Assembly: GCA_963720775.1 (NCBI GenBank)
Contig: CAVRGR010000008.1
Location: 62,001 to 126,000, forward strand
Source of the DNA: JAENVT01 sp963720775
Lineage (GTDB): Bacteria > Actinomycetota > Acidimicrobiia > Acidimicrobiales > Ilumatobacteraceae
DNA length: 64,000 nucleotides
Direction: 5' to 3'
Each line of letters opens with the position of its first letter. The first letter of the stretch is position 1. The translations under genes were made by a program, and so were the position numbers. Below, piece after piece: positions 1-9,788 of the stretch. Under the pieces are notes generated by a model that saw nothing but the letters and a program-made list of their open reading frames with translations, ran no database searches and was not told the origin of the DNA.

Positions 1-2
1 AG

Positions 3-494
3 GACCCGTATCACGGCAGCGGGCAGGCACACGGGCTGTGCTTCTCGGTGCGTGACGGCGTGCAACTGCCACCGTCGCTCGTCAACATCTACACGGAACT
101 GCACAACGATCTCGGCATCGACACACCTGCCCACGGCAATCTCGAATCGTGGGCCCGCCAAGGTGTGCTGCTGCTCAACACGTCGCTGACCGTGCGCGCC
201 GGCGCCGCCGGGTCACATCAGGGCAAGGGCTGGGAGAACTTCACCGACGAGGTGCTGCGCACCGTCAACGCCAAGCCTCATCCCGTGGTGTTCATCTTGT
301 GGGGTGCCCAGGCTCGCAAGAAGAAGGCGTTGATAGACACCTCTCGGCACACGGTGATCGAATCAGCTCACCCGTCGCCGCTCAGTGCGCACAACGGGTT
401 CTTCGGCAGCAAGCCGTTCAGCCGTACCAACGCCGCGCTGGTCGCGGCCGGTCTCGAGCCGATCGATTGGCGCCTCCCCACTCGACCCACCTGA
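3..494 (+). CDS. ung: Uracil-DNA glycosylase, 3' part (start outside window)
   Basis: Removes uracil from DNA as the first step of base-excision repair in the cytoplasm. The reading frame is open from the first bases and begins inside the family's catalytic motif: DPYHG (the Asp is the general base) at positions 3-17, followed by QAHGLCFSV. Further on come LLLNTSLTVR, the WENFTDEV helix and the C-terminal DNA-binding loop HPSPLSA. These are the diagnostic family 1 Ung motifs in the right order. The GTG at 48 is internal; the true start lies upstream of the window. About 60 N-terminal residues are missing compared with a typical 220-230 residue Ung. The stop codon (492-494) touches the 52-bp repeat pair. 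Confidence 0.95.
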   Translation, partial: DPYHGSGQAHGLCFSVRDGVQLPPSLVNIYTELHNDLGIDTPAHGNLESWARQGVLLLNTSLTVRAGAAGSHQGKGWENFTDEVLRTVNAKPHPVVFILWGAQARKKKALIDTSRHTVIESAHPSPLSAHNGFFGSKPFSRTNAALVAAGLEPIDWRLPTRPT

Positions 495-595
495 GCCCGC
501 TTGGGCGCGGAAGTAGAACGACCCCTTCCCCGGTGGCGCCCATTCAGCCCGCTTGGGCGCGGAAGTAGAACGACCGCTTCCCCGGTGGCGCCCAT
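492..595 (-). repeat. Tandem pair of a 52-bp intergenic repeat (family A, locus 1)
   Basis: Two almost identical 52-bp units (544-595 and 492-543, read on the minus strand) lie directly between the ung stop and the livK stop, differing at one position I could find. Each unit starts ATGGGCGC, contains GGAAG and ends with CGCGCCCAA. The unit is partly self-complementary: TGGGCGC pairs with GCGCCCA and GGAAG with CTTCC, so each can fold into a hairpin. A diverged pair with the same 52-bp period sits at 16135-16238. Because it lies between two convergent genes it may also act as a bidirectional terminator; that is inference. Confidence 0.8.
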
Positions 596-2398
596 TCAGC
601 CGGCAGGGCTTGGGTAGTTGCCGGGTGCCTCGCCGGGAGGCGGCGAGTCGTACAGGGCGATGGCACCGGCGGGATCGAACATCGTGTCGACGCTCGGCCA
701 TTCGCCAGGCAGGTAGCGCTTGCCGCCATCGACGAACTGGTACATGCCGACGCCATCCTTGCGAATCTCGTCGGGGCCGGCGACCGTCGGATCCCACCAG
801 AACGCCGTCGCATCGTCGACGCCGAGATAATCGGCGTCCGGCCAGTAGCCCTTCTGTCCGTAGGAGAGGAACGGCTGGCTGATCGCCAGGCCGTTCGACG
901 TGCCGGGAAGCGCGAACAACGTGTCGCGGAACGTCTGCGGAGTCAGGTCAGGACCGACCGCTTGCACCGCGGCGAAGAACAGCGCCGGGTACGGAGCGAA
1001 GACCCCGATCGAGCCGTCGGCAGGCGGATCGACACCGGTGAACCAGCGATAGACGAAGAACGCGCCGATCTGATCCGACGGCGTGCGCGCCGCGAGTTGC
1101 GTGACACCGAACGCATGCTTCCACTGCTCCTGGTCGTACGTGCGGGCAAACGCGCTGACGTCGACCAGCGTGGCAGCGGCCACCACCCATTCCGGGAAGT
1201 ACTCCTGAGCGGTCGCCTCCTTGGTGAAATCGCGAGGCGCGACGGGGTCGCCGTTGAACACGATCGTCGTGACCCCAGCAGCCTTCATCTTGGTGATCAC
1301 CTGGGTCGCCGTGGCCTGGATCGTCGACGGGTCGAGTTGATAGGCGACGACCTGCGCGAACGGTGAACCAGCCGCGTTCATCGCCGCGGCGAACGAGTCG
1401 GCGAGCTCCTTCGCCGCGCCACTGTTCTCCAGGTACAGCAGTCCGAGCTTGCGCGGCTTGTCCTTCACCTCGTCACCACCATGCGTGGCGTTCTTGCCGA
1501 TGATCTGCTTCGTCAGGAACTCCTCGACGTGCGACTGCTTCTGCAACGGGCTGCCGTCGAGACCCCAGACGTACGGGTCGCGATCGCTGTAGAACGACGC
1601 CGGCTGGCCAGGTGTGCAGCCGATGCAGATCACCTTGTGGGCGGCGAGCTCGTCGGCGAAGGCGCTGGTCAGTGCCGGACCGCCGAACACCGCGAACGGC
1701 TTGTACTGCAGGGCGATCTGGGCAGCGTCGGCGCGTGCAGCGACCTCATCGGTGGCGTTGCCGGTGCCCTCGAACGTGACGAGGTTGATCGTGCGTCCGT
1801 AGAGCTCGTAGTAGGTCTCGTAGTAACGGATCAGCTCTTTCATGGTGGCGAACTGATCGCCATTGGTGTCGTCGACGTGCACCGCATCGGTGATGTAGTT
1901 GATGATCGGATCGGTCTCCTGGCCCTCGTAGTAGACGATCGTGATCTGGTCGCCCGTGACACCCGGAGCAGTTGCCCCGCCGTTGTCGCCACTGAACGGG
2001 GCGAAGCACGGCTGGGCGAAGAAGTCGGGAACCGCGAGCTTGCCTGTGGTGGTGTCGCAGCGGGTGCCCCAGTCGACGGTGCCGGCGAGACCTTCCGCCG
2101 CGGCCTGGGTGAACGACAGCGGGTAGGTCACTTCGGCAGGAACCGCAGTGATCGGCGTGGTGTCGGAGCTCGGCGCGGTCGAGGCGGGCGCCGCAGAAGA
2201 CGCCGTCGTGGGAGCGGACGTGGCGATGGTGGTGTTCGGCTGCCCGGTCGTGGTCGACGATGCCGTGCCGTCGTCCGATCCACGGGTCGCGACCACCACC
2301 ACGACGACCACCGCGATCACCACGACGATCGCCGTGATCGGGCCCCACCGACGCAACTGGCGGCTGCGGTCGGCACCCGCCGAGCTGGATGGTTGCAT
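596..2398 (-). CDS. Branched-chain amino-acid-type ABC transporter substrate-binding protein (LivK-like), membrane-anchored
   Basis: Extracellular binding protein (type 1 periplasmic-binding fold) that would deliver amino acids or related small molecules to the adjacent permease. The 600-residue product has a basic N-terminus, one hydrophobic segment at about residues 20-40 rich in Val/Ile, and then a Thr/Ser/Ala-rich linker of about 60 residues. No lipobox Cys was seen, so it is probably an uncleaved anchor. The binding domain starts near residue 90; the segment around ITIVYYEGQ resembles LivJ/LivK proteins. It is last in the Liv gene set, 4 bp after the ATPase gene, which argues for one operon. 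The ligand cannot be read from sequence. Confidence 0.85.
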   Translation of the reverse strand: MQPSSSAGADRSRQLRRWGPITAIVVVIAVVVVVVVATRGSDDGTASSTTTGQPNTTIATSAPTTASSAAPASTAPSSDTTPITAVPAEVTYPLSFTQAAAEGLAGTVDWGTRCDTTTGKLAVPDFFAQPCFAPFSGDNGGATAPGVTGDQITIVYYEGQETDPIINYITDAVHVDDTNGDQFATMKELIRYYETYYELYGRTINLVTFEGTGNATDEVAARADAAQIALQYKPFAVFGGPALTSAFADELAAHKVICIGCTPGQPASFYSDRDPYVWGLDGSPLQKQSHVEEFLTKQIIGKNATHGGDEVKDKPRKLGLLYLENSGAAKELADSFAAAMNAAGSPFAQVVAYQLDPSTIQATATQVITKMKAAGVTTIVFNGDPVAPRDFTKEATAQEYFPEWVVAAATLVDVSAFARTYDQEQWKHAFGVTQLAARTPSDQIGAFFVYRWFTGVDPPADGSIGVFAPYPALFFAAVQAVGPDLTPQTFRDTLFALPGTSNGLAISQPFLSYGQKGYWPDADYLGVDDATAFWWDPTVAGPDEIRKDGVGMYQFVDGGKRYLPGEWPSVDTMFDPAGAIALYDSPPPGEAPGNYPSPAG

Positions 2399-2402
2399 GC
2401 TG

Positions 2403-5325
2403 CTACCCCCTGAGACCGGAGCGCTGACGCGCCGCTTCGTTGTTCCCCAAGTAGCTCTCTACCACGTCGGGATGGGCCAGCACCTCAGCAGGGCTGCCGA
2501 TGGCGACGACGGTGCCCTGATCGAGGGCGATCAGGCGATCGGCGATCGACGAGATCAGTGGAAGGTCGTGTTCGATCACCAGAAGGCTGGCACCCATCTC
2601 GTCGCGCAGCCGCAGCAGCACCGGGGCCAGCGCCTCGACCTCGCGTTGGGCGATGCCGCTGGACGGCTCGTCGAGCAGCACCACCGTCGGGCGATGTCCG
2701 ACGAGGCAGGCGAGGTCGACGATGCGCCGCGTGCCGGTCGACAGCTCGCGGATGAACGAGTTCCGGTACTCACCGAGGTTCATCAACTCGATCAGTTCGG
2801 CGACACGCGACGACGTGCGTTCCTCGTCGTCGAACACCGTTGGGAACCGCAGCGCCGCGGCCAACACGCTGCGCTGAGTCGTCCATCGCTCCAGCGCGAC
2901 AGCCAGCGTCTCGGCCACCGTCATGTCGGGGAAGAGGCGTGCGTCCTGGAAGCTGCGCCCGAGCCCACGGCGAGCCCTGACCGTGGCGGAGTCGGTACTG
3001 ACATCGTGACCGTCGAGCACGACTTGTCCTTCGTCGGCCGGCAGGTAACCGCTGATCAGATCGAACAGGGTTGTCTTACCCGCACCGTTCGGGCCGATCA
3101 TGCCGACGATCTCACCCTGCGCGATGGAGAACGACACGTCGTCCACGGCGCGATTGCCGCCGAACGATCGGCCGATGCCAACGACATCGAGGGCTACGTC
3201 GTCGGCGTGGGTCGCCCCGGAGAGCACCCCGGCCGGCGCGGCGACATCTGTGGCAACACCGGTGAGGAAGACGGATCGCAGCAGGTCGGGGCGATTCAGC
3301 AAGTCGGCCGTCGGCCCGGAGAAGCGGATCGTGCCTCGCTCCATGAAGTACGCCCGCTCGGCCAACGTGAGCGCCACGTTCACGCTCTGCTCGACCAGGA
3401 TCACCGCTACGCCGTCGTCGGCGATGCGGCGCACCAACGGCAGCAGTTGACCGACGATCACCGGTGCCAGTCCTAACGAGAGCTCATCGATCAACAGAAC
3501 GCGTGGCTTGGCGACGAACGACATGCCCAACGCCAGCATCTGCTGTTGCCCGCCACTGAGGTCGGCTGCTGGTGAAGCACGTCGCTCGCGCAGCACCGGG
3601 AAGATGTTCAACACGTCGACGATCGCCGCGTCGAGCCTCGTGTCGGGCGCGCCGCGTCCAGCCGGCGAGGCGGAGGTTCTCCTCGATCGTCAGTGAACCG
3701 AACACCCCTTGTCCACCCGGCATCTGGGTGATGCCGAGCACCGCGATCTCGTTGGGTGGTGCATGGGTGATGTCGCGGCCGTCGAGCACGATCGCGCCTC
3801 GATCAGCCTCGACAACTCCGCTGATGGCTTTCAGCAAGGTGCTCTTGCCGGCGCCGTTGGTACCGAGGAGAGCGACGATCTCGCCCTCCTTGATGTCGAT
3901 GTCGACGCCGAACAGCACCTGTCGACTGTCGTAACCGGCATCGAGGGCGCGCACCAGCAGCAGGTCGCTCTGGCCGTGACGACGCTGGTACAGCGCCTCG
4001 CTGCGTGCGGCAGTTGCCCGCCACACCTGGGCGATGTCGGCGTCGATCGTCGAGCCGGCAGTGCCCAACACGAGACTGCCGATGATGAAGAGCGGGACGA
4101 GAACGAGCAAGCCCCAGCGGATTCCGACGTGGCCGGAGATCCAGCCGATCAGGGGCAACACGACGAGACCGGGAATCACCCACAACGACGCCACCGAGAA
4201 CCCCGTGGCACACGCTCGCGGCGGGATGGCCAGGGCGAGCGCCACGAGGATCCCAGGGCCGAGCATGGCCAGCGAGGCCGAGATCACGCAGTTGACACCG
4301 ACGGCCACGACGATGTTCGGTGCGAGCGCGAACGCAATCGCGGCGACCGACGTGGCCACTGCAACCCCCGCCAGGAAGCGGATCAGACCGCGCATGTCGC
4401 CGAGGAACCGACGGGTGACGATGCGCGAGCCGAACACCAAGCCGACGAGCTGGAACGGTTCGGCAATCGCCGAGGCGATGCCCCGAGCGCGCTCGTCGAG
4501 GCCGAACTCCTGCTCGTACAGCAACGAGGCAAGGGCGACGAAGCCGATCAATGCGGTGGCCAGAAACGGCAAGCTCCACCAGATGCGCTTGAGGCTCTCG
4601 ATCTTCTGCACGGTCCGCCAGCTCTCGGCGTACGACGGCACGGTTTCCTCGGTAGCGATCACGTCATCGCTGGCGCCCATCGCCTGTCGCTCCCATCGCC
4701 CGCGAACGGGCTCGGTGAGGCGCAGGGCGAGCACGGCGAAGACCATCGTCGGGATGACGAAGACCAGGAACGGTGCGCGCCATCCGAAGGCGTAGGCGAG
4801 AAGACCGGCGGCCAGCGGACCCACGAACGAACCAACGGCATTGGCGGCGCGGTGGGTGCTGAACACGCGGCTGCGCGAGTTGATCGGGTAGTAGTCGGCG
4901 ATGAGCGAGTTGTGCGTTGGGTCGATCACCGCCTTGCCGATCGAGCTGCCGCTGCGGGCGACGACCAGCACGACCACCCCGGTCGCCAAGCCGGTGAGGC
5001 CGCTGAACAGGGCCCACGTAACTGCACCGGCGATGGCCAGCGGCACTCGCCGCGAGCGATCGGCGAACTGAGCGATCGGTACCTGCAGTGCGAGAGCGGC
5101 GACCGAAGCGAGCGCGACGAGACCCAGGACCTTGGTGTTGTCGAGGTGGAACTCGTCACGGATGTTCGGCAACAGGATTCCGAATGCCGTGCGATCGAGC
5201 TCGTCGACAGCGTTGAGGCCGAACAACACGACGAGCGGGAACGCCGCCTCCCCTCCGCAGATGGTTCGCAGCCACGGACCCGGGTGCCGGCAGGCGGCAA
5301 GGAAGTTGCGCAGCGTCTGCATCAC
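2403..5325 (-). CDS. MFS-LivF-LivG triple fusion of a Liv-type importer (one frameshift)
   Basis: One gene of about 973 codons when read across a one-base frameshift at roughly 3640-3655. Residues 1 to about 440 form a 12-helix major-facilitator domain with the motif-A-like loop FADRSRR. A LivF-type ATPase follows (Walker A GTNGAGKST; signature LSGGQQQ after the shift; Walker B VLLIDE), then a LivG-type ATPase (Walker A GPNGAGKTT; signature STGTRR; Walker B VVLLDEP). The upstream frame runs 5325 to 3484 and the downstream frame 3614 to 2403; dropping one base joins PDTRLDAAIVDVLNIFPVL smoothly. The GTG start overlaps the permease stop (GTGA). The frameshift is probably a sequence error. Fusions of an MFS domain to Liv ATPases are uncommon. 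Confidence 0.8.
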
Positions 5326-7379
5326 GTTGCCGGCTCGACGGCGACGGGTGCGGGCACCGCGGCCGTCTCAGTGTCGGTCCGCGGCGATCGCCGCGTCAGG
5401 CGGCGCACGATGTAGTCGCGGAGCGTGATCCACACGCTGCCGAGGCCGCCGGGCAGGAGCAGCAGCACGAGCAACACGCCGGCGCCGCTCGACAGCAGCT
5501 GCCACTCCTGAGACGGGATGAACCAACGGACACCGCGCAGGTAGGCCGCCCCCAGCAACGCGCCACCCAGCGATCCCAATCCGCCGATGACGGCCGAGGT
5601 GAAGACGCTGAAGCTCTCCCCCGTGCTGTAACTGGTGACGCTGAACGACTGGTTGAGGTGGGCATAGAGCGCGCCGCCGACGCCGGCCAGCACGCCGGAT
5701 ATGACGAAGGCGGTCAGCTTGGCGCGGATCGCCGGCACCGAATAGCTCTGCGCGGCCCGCTCGTTCTCGCGCACGGCGATGATCACTCGACCGGTTCGCG
5801 AATGACGGATTCCTCGAGTTGCCAGGAATGCGAGGGTCAGCACGACCAGCGAGTACAGGTAGTAGCGCACCGGAGTGTCGACGCCGATCTTGCCGAACAG
5901 CGGCGGACGGTCGAAGCGGGTCTCGCCGTTCGGGAACCAGCCGAAGAAGCGATCACTGAGCAACCACTGTTCGGTGGCTAGCCCCAGCGCGAACGTGGTC
6001 ACTGCCAGATACAGGCCGCGCAGTCGTAGCGCCGGAACGCCGACGGCGAAGGCCACCACGCCTCCCGCAATGCCTCCGATCAACAGCCCGAGCGTGAGGT
6101 CGACATGCCACCTCGACGTACAGGTGGCGCTGACCGCGGCGCCGATGCCGACGATCGCCATCTGCCCGAGTGAGATCTGCCCGGCCCATCCCGTGAGCAC
6201 CACGAGCGACAACCCGACGATCGCGAAGGCGAATATGGCAGATGTCTTGATGATGTAGTCGACGCGAAGCACGAACGGCGCCCCGACCACCAGAGTCATC
6301 CCGACCACGATCAGGATCCACCGAAGCACGCGCACCTTCACGTCACGCCGCTCGGCATCCGCCAGTGGGCGCACTTCCTCTGCCCCGCGCCATGTGCTGG
6401 ACGCATCGTTGTCGACCCGCGAGGAGCTCGTGCGCTGAACGAGCAGGACCATGAACATGACCGCGGCCATGATCGGGTATGCCGCGGCCGGTGTGTCGGA
6501 GTTGAACCGAACGCCGGATTCGAGCAGGCCGAGGGCGATCGCCGCCGCGGCCACCGTGGGCAGCCGCTCGAGGCGACCGATCACCAACGCCGCGAGTGCC
6601 TGCAGCAAGGTCGGCAGACCGGCCGCGTATCCGAGCGGCACGCCGATGATGCCGCTGCGAAGGAACAGGGCGACGTACGACATCGCCGCGGCGATCGCCC
6701 AGACGAGGGTGTTGAGCCTGCCGATCGGGATGCCGAGCATCGCCGCCCGATCGCCGCGCTCGGCGCTGGCCCGGATGGCGAGGCCGTAACGGTTGCGCGC
6801 CAGGAACCAGGCGACGCCGGCCATCATCAGCAGCGACACGACCAGCGCGATGAAGTGATTGGCGTTGAGGATCACCTGACCGACCGTGAGCTTCCAATCG
6901 ACAGGCGGTGCAATGCGTTCGCTGGCCAGGTTGCGGCCCCACCATCTCGGGATGAGGATGCCGATGACCAGCAACAGTTGGGTGATTCCGAGGGTGGCCA
7001 CCGTGACGACCAACCTCGGTGAGTTGCGGAAGCGGCGGATGAGCGCGAACTCGACCACCACGCCGGCCACGACCGCCATCACCAGGCCTGCCGTCAGCCC
7101 GAGGAGGTATGGCCAGCCCCAGAAGAGGATGAAGGCGGCGGCGAAAGCGGCGGGCGCGGTGCCCAGTTCGGCCTGCGCGAAGTTGACGACTCGATTGGCT
7201 CGATAGATCAGTGCCATGCCGACGGCCAGCACCGCATTCAAGCAGCCGAGCACCAAACCGTGGAGCCACAGGCCGAGCGGAAGGCCGAAGAAGACGAGCT
7301 GCACCCCGATGATCGCGGCGATGGCGCCGAGCGCGACGGTGCGAATGGGATCGATGCGTCTGACATCGGGCCGTCGCAC
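5322..7379 (-). CDS. Fused LivH-LivM branched-chain amino-acid ABC permease
   Basis: Inner-membrane channel of a Liv-type importer, with both permease subunits in one 685-residue chain. The N-terminal half is LivH-like (NAVLAVGMALIYRANRVVNFAQAELG and following helices); the C-terminal half, from about residue 350, is LivM-like (LVVLTGWAGQISLGQMAIVG, then LRLRGLYLAVTTFALGLA). Each half carries the EAA-type cytoplasmic loop region. It is the first gene of the liv set; its TGA overlaps the GTG of the MFS-LivF-LivG gene by 4 bp, indicating translational coupling. The gene starts 53 bp from the divergent yihY-like gene, so any operon promoter lies in 7380-7432. Confidence 0.9.
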   Translation of the reverse strand: MRRPDVRRIDPIRTVALGAIAAIIGVQLVFFGLPLGLWLHGLVLGCLNAVLAVGMALIYRANRVVNFAQAELGTAPAAFAAAFILFWGWPYLLGLTAGLVMAVVAGVVVEFALIRRFRNSPRLVVTVATLGITQLLLVIGILIPRWWGRNLASERIAPPVDWKLTVGQVILNANHFIALVVSLLMMAGVAWFLARNRYGLAIRASAERGDRAAMLGIPIGRLNTLVWAIAAAMSYVALFLRSGIIGVPLGYAAGLPTLLQALAALVIGRLERLPTVAAAAIALGLLESGVRFNSDTPAAAYPIMAAVMFMVLLVQRTSSSRVDNDASSTWRGAEEVRPLADAERRDVKVRVLRWILIVVGMTLVVGAPFVLRVDYIIKTSAIFAFAIVGLSLVVLTGWAGQISLGQMAIVGIGAAVSATCTSRWHVDLTLGLLIGGIAGGVVAFAVGVPALRLRGLYLAVTTFALGLATEQWLLSDRFFGWFPNGETRFDRPPLFGKIGVDTPVRYYLYSLVVLTLAFLATRGIRHSRTGRVIIAVRENERAAQSYSVPAIRAKLTAFVISGVLAGVGGALYAHLNQSFSVTSYSTGESFSVFTSAVIGGLGSLGGALLGAAYLRGVRWFIPSQEWQLLSSGAGVLLVLLLLPGGLGSVWITLRDYIVRRLTRRSPRTDTETAAVPAPVAVEPAT

Positions 7380-7432
7380 GTCCCGACCGTAGCTGTAGGT
7401 CGCGGAGGAGGTCGACGCCTACATTCGCGTCG

Positions 7433-8287
7433 GTGAGATGGACCGAATCCTCGAGGATGCTGGCGATGCGCGCCCGTTCACACCCGGTCGACGTCGCCGT
7501 GCAGGCCGCCGACGGCTTCCGGCGCCACCGCACCGGCCGCAATGCGGCGCTGATCGCTCACTTCGGCTTCCTCTCGGTCTTCCCCCTGTTGTTGGTGTTC
7601 ACCACGGTTCTGGGCTTCGTCCTGCAGAGCAATGCGAAGCTGCGCGACCAGATCATCAACTCGGCAATGGCACAGTTGCCGATCATCGGCGAGCAGATCG
7701 GCACCGATCCGTCGAAGCTGCATGGCGATGCGTTGGTGTTGATCTTCGGCCTGACCGTCAGCATATGGGCTGGGATGAAGGCCTTCGTGGCAGTTCACAC
7801 AGCGCTCGACGACATCGCCGAGCAGCCGTTGAACGATCGCGCCAGCCTGCTCACCACTCGCCTGCGAGCGTTGCTCGGGATGGTCTACATCGGCGGCGCC
7901 CAGATCGGCACGGCAATCCTCGCCAGCCTCGTCGGCTTGACCGGAGTCCCGGTGATCGGCAAGGTGCTGCTGTTGATCGGCACGGCTGCAATAGACACGG
8001 GGGTGTTGGCGCTGAGCTACCGATGGTTGCGCACCGTCAAGCCGGCATGGCGCAGCTTGGCTCCGGGAGCGATCGTCGGTGGCGTGATCTTTCTCGTACT
8101 GCAGCTGGTCGGGGTGTCGATCGTCGGTGATCGAGTCGCCAACGCATCGCCGATCTATGGCACGTTCGCGTCGGTGATCGGGCTGCTCTACTGGCTCAGC
8201 CTGCATTCGATCGTGGCGCTCGGCGGCGCCGAGTTGAACGCAGCTCTCACCGCAGGCGCACCACCGCGTCCGCCCGACAGCGACTAG
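7433..8287 (+). CDS. YihY/BrkB-family inner-membrane protein
   Basis: Multi-pass membrane protein of the YihY (formerly RNase BN / BrkB) family, whose role is not settled. After a basic N-terminus with the family hallmark AALIAHFGFLSVFPLLLVF come about six transmembrane segments (near residues 40-60, 105-125, 145-170, 180-200, 210-235, 245-270). The family motif around the last helix, YGTFASVIGLLYWL, is present, and its typical acidic end GGAELNAAL follows. The start is uncertain: GTG at 7433, or ATG at 7457 or 7466. The 3' end overlaps the convergent kinase gene by 41 bp. Confidence 0.87.
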   Translation: MRWTESSRMLAMRARSHPVDVAVQAADGFRRHRTGRNAALIAHFGFLSVFPLLLVFTTVLGFVLQSNAKLRDQIINSAMAQLPIIGEQIGTDPSKLHGDALVLIFGLTVSIWAGMKAFVAVHTALDDIAEQPLNDRASLLTTRLRALLGMVYIGGAQIGTAILASLVGLTGVPVIGKVLLLIGTAAIDTGVLALSYRWLRTVKPAWRSLAPGAIVGGVIFLVLQLVGVSIVGDRVANASPIYGTFASVIGLLYWLSLHSIVALGGAELNAALTAGAPPRPPDSD

Positions 8288-8867
8288 CTGCGACCAAGGC
8301 GGCGTTCGCCTCGTCAGAACGCATCACCCAGTCGTGCGCCTCGTCGGGCGACTTGCCGAACTCGATGTGCCGCCGGACGAGCCGGGGAACTCGCACGGCA
8401 TCGTCGACGTCGACGAACCACACCTCATCGAGCAGTCGCCGGACCGATCGCCAGCGGTCCTCGTCGAGCAGCAGGTAGTTGCCTTCGGTGATCACGAGGG
8501 TCACCTTCGCTCGCACGCCGATCGCGTCCGGAATCGGAGCGCTCGCCGCTCGGTCGTAGCGCGGTGCCGTGATGACCTCGTCATCGGCTTGGCGACGAAT
8601 TCGATCGAGAAGCGCCGTGTAGGCGTCGACATCGAACGTGTCTGGCGCGCCTTTCCGATCGCGCCTGCCAAGGCGTACGAGCTCGTCGTTCAACAGGTGG
8701 AAGCCGTCCATCGGCACAACGACGCTCGACGGAACACGAGCAGCGATCGATTCGGACAAGGTCGACTTGCCGGCGCCTGGGCAACCGGTGATGCCCAGAA
8801 CGAAGCGGCCGCTTCCGGCCAGCGTTACCGCACGATCGACGGCCTCGGCAACGGTCAGTTCGATCAT
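8247..8867 (-). CDS. Uridine-kinase/phosphoribulokinase-type P-loop small-molecule kinase
   Basis: ATP-dependent kinase of the nucleoside/nucleotide kinase group related to YggC and fungal Yfh7. It shows Walker A GCPGAGKST near residue 28, the family motif VPMDGFHLLND, a lid-like RYDR segment, and VITEGNYLLLDE (Walker B-like). The substrate cannot be assigned, but the coupled upstream gene is a PfkB sugar kinase, so a sugar or sugar-derived substrate is plausible. ATG at 8867 is chosen because it overlaps the PfkB stop as ATGA; a longer frame reaches 8885. The gene's 3' end overlaps the yihY-like gene on the other strand by 41 bp. Confidence 0.8.
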   Translation of the reverse strand: MIELTVAEAVDRAVTLAGSGRFVLGITGCPGAGKSTLSESIAARVPSSVVVPMDGFHLLNDELVRLGRRDRKGAPDTFDVDAYTALLDRIRRQADDEVITAPRYDRAASAPIPDAIGVRAKVTLVITEGNYLLLDEDRWRSVRRLLDEVWFVDVDDAVRVPRLVRRHIEFGKSPDEAHDWVMRSDEANAALVAASRCRADAVVRLR

Positions 8868-9781
8868 CGCCGGACCGGATCCCACCGCTCGCCGAGCTCG
8901 GCACGGCGCGGCGGCTGGGCTCCGATTCGCGTGCAGTTGAGCGCCGCGGCCTCGACCGATGCGGCAACTGCGAGAACAACTGCGTCGCGATCATCGAGGC
9001 CTCGACGACCCAGTGCCGCCTGGTCCCACCACGCCGCGAACGCGCCACCGAACGCATCACCTGCTCCGATGGTGTCGACGAGCTCGACAGCAGGAACGGG
9101 CACCTCGACCTCGGCGTCGACGCGATGGATGTGCACGCTTCGGCCGCCATCGGTGTGCAGCACCACGGCAGCCCCGCCAGCAAGCAGCATTCGCACACCG
9201 GCCTCGGGGTCCGCTGGGCAGAGGAACTCGAGATCGTCGGTGCTGACCTTGACCACATCGGCACGACGCACCATGCGATCGAGGCGTGCCAGGTAGCCCA
9301 CCCGATCGGACGTGACCGCCGGCCGGCAGTTGACGTCGAGCACGACGAGCACATCGTCGTCGATCGCACGGACGATCGCTTCCAGCGACGAAGCCATGGG
9401 TTCGAGCACGATGCCGAGCGTTCCCACATGGAGGATGTTCACGTCGGGTGGAAGCTGCACGACGTGGAGGTTCGGAGCGGAAGTGTCGGAGATGTAGAAG
9501 CGGTAGGTGGCGGCTCCTTGCTCGTCCAGCTCCGCCGATGCGATGGTCGTCGGCAGCTCGGTGAACTGAACCAGCGAGTCGGCGACCCCGTCGTCGAGTA
9601 GTTGACGATGCAACAAGGTTCCGAACCGATCGTGCGACAACGCGCCGAGAAAGGCGACGTCGCTGCCGAGCAGACCGATCGCCCGAGCTGCGTTGAACGG
9701 TCCACCGCCCAGCTTGGCCGTGACCGCACCATCGGGATCGATGACCAGATCGATCAGCGCCTCCCCACCCACGACGATCAT
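8864..9781 (-). CDS. PfkB-family carbohydrate kinase (fructokinase-like)
   Basis: Cytoplasmic sugar kinase of the ribokinase/PfkB superfamily, 305 residues, the usual length. The N-terminal signature is GGGPFNAARAIGLLG (residues 25-40), and the C-terminal PfkB signature DTIGAGDAFGGAF holds the catalytic Asp of GAGD. The start VVGGEALIDLV is typical of fructokinases, but fructose specificity is only a guess. It starts 7 bp after the histidine kinase stop and its own stop overlaps the next kinase (ATGA), so response regulator, histidine kinase and both kinases may be one transcript. Confidence 0.88.
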   Translation of the reverse strand: MIVVGGEALIDLVIDPDGAVTAKLGGGPFNAARAIGLLGSDVAFLGALSHDRFGTLLHRQLLDDGVADSLVQFTELPTTIASAELDEQGAATYRFYISDTSAPNLHVVQLPPDVNILHVGTLGIVLEPMASSLEAIVRAIDDDVLVVLDVNCRPAVTSDRVGYLARLDRMVRRADVVKVSTDDLEFLCPADPEAGVRMLLAGGAAVVLHTDGGRSVHIHRVDAEVEVPVPAVELVDTIGAGDAFGGAFAAWWDQAALGRRGLDDRDAVVLAVAASVEAAALNCTRIGAQPPRRAELGERWDPVRR

Positions 9782-9788
9782 GAGGAAG

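Noticed and set aside
492..595. A small CRISPR array
   Set aside because: There are only two units, directly joined without spacers, and no cas genes; the units are a dispersed 52-bp repeat instead.
3484..3690. Programmed ribosomal frameshifting in the livF part
   Set aside because: No slippery heptamer or strong downstream structure was seen, and five other unrelated genes show the same single-base surplus, so error is simpler.
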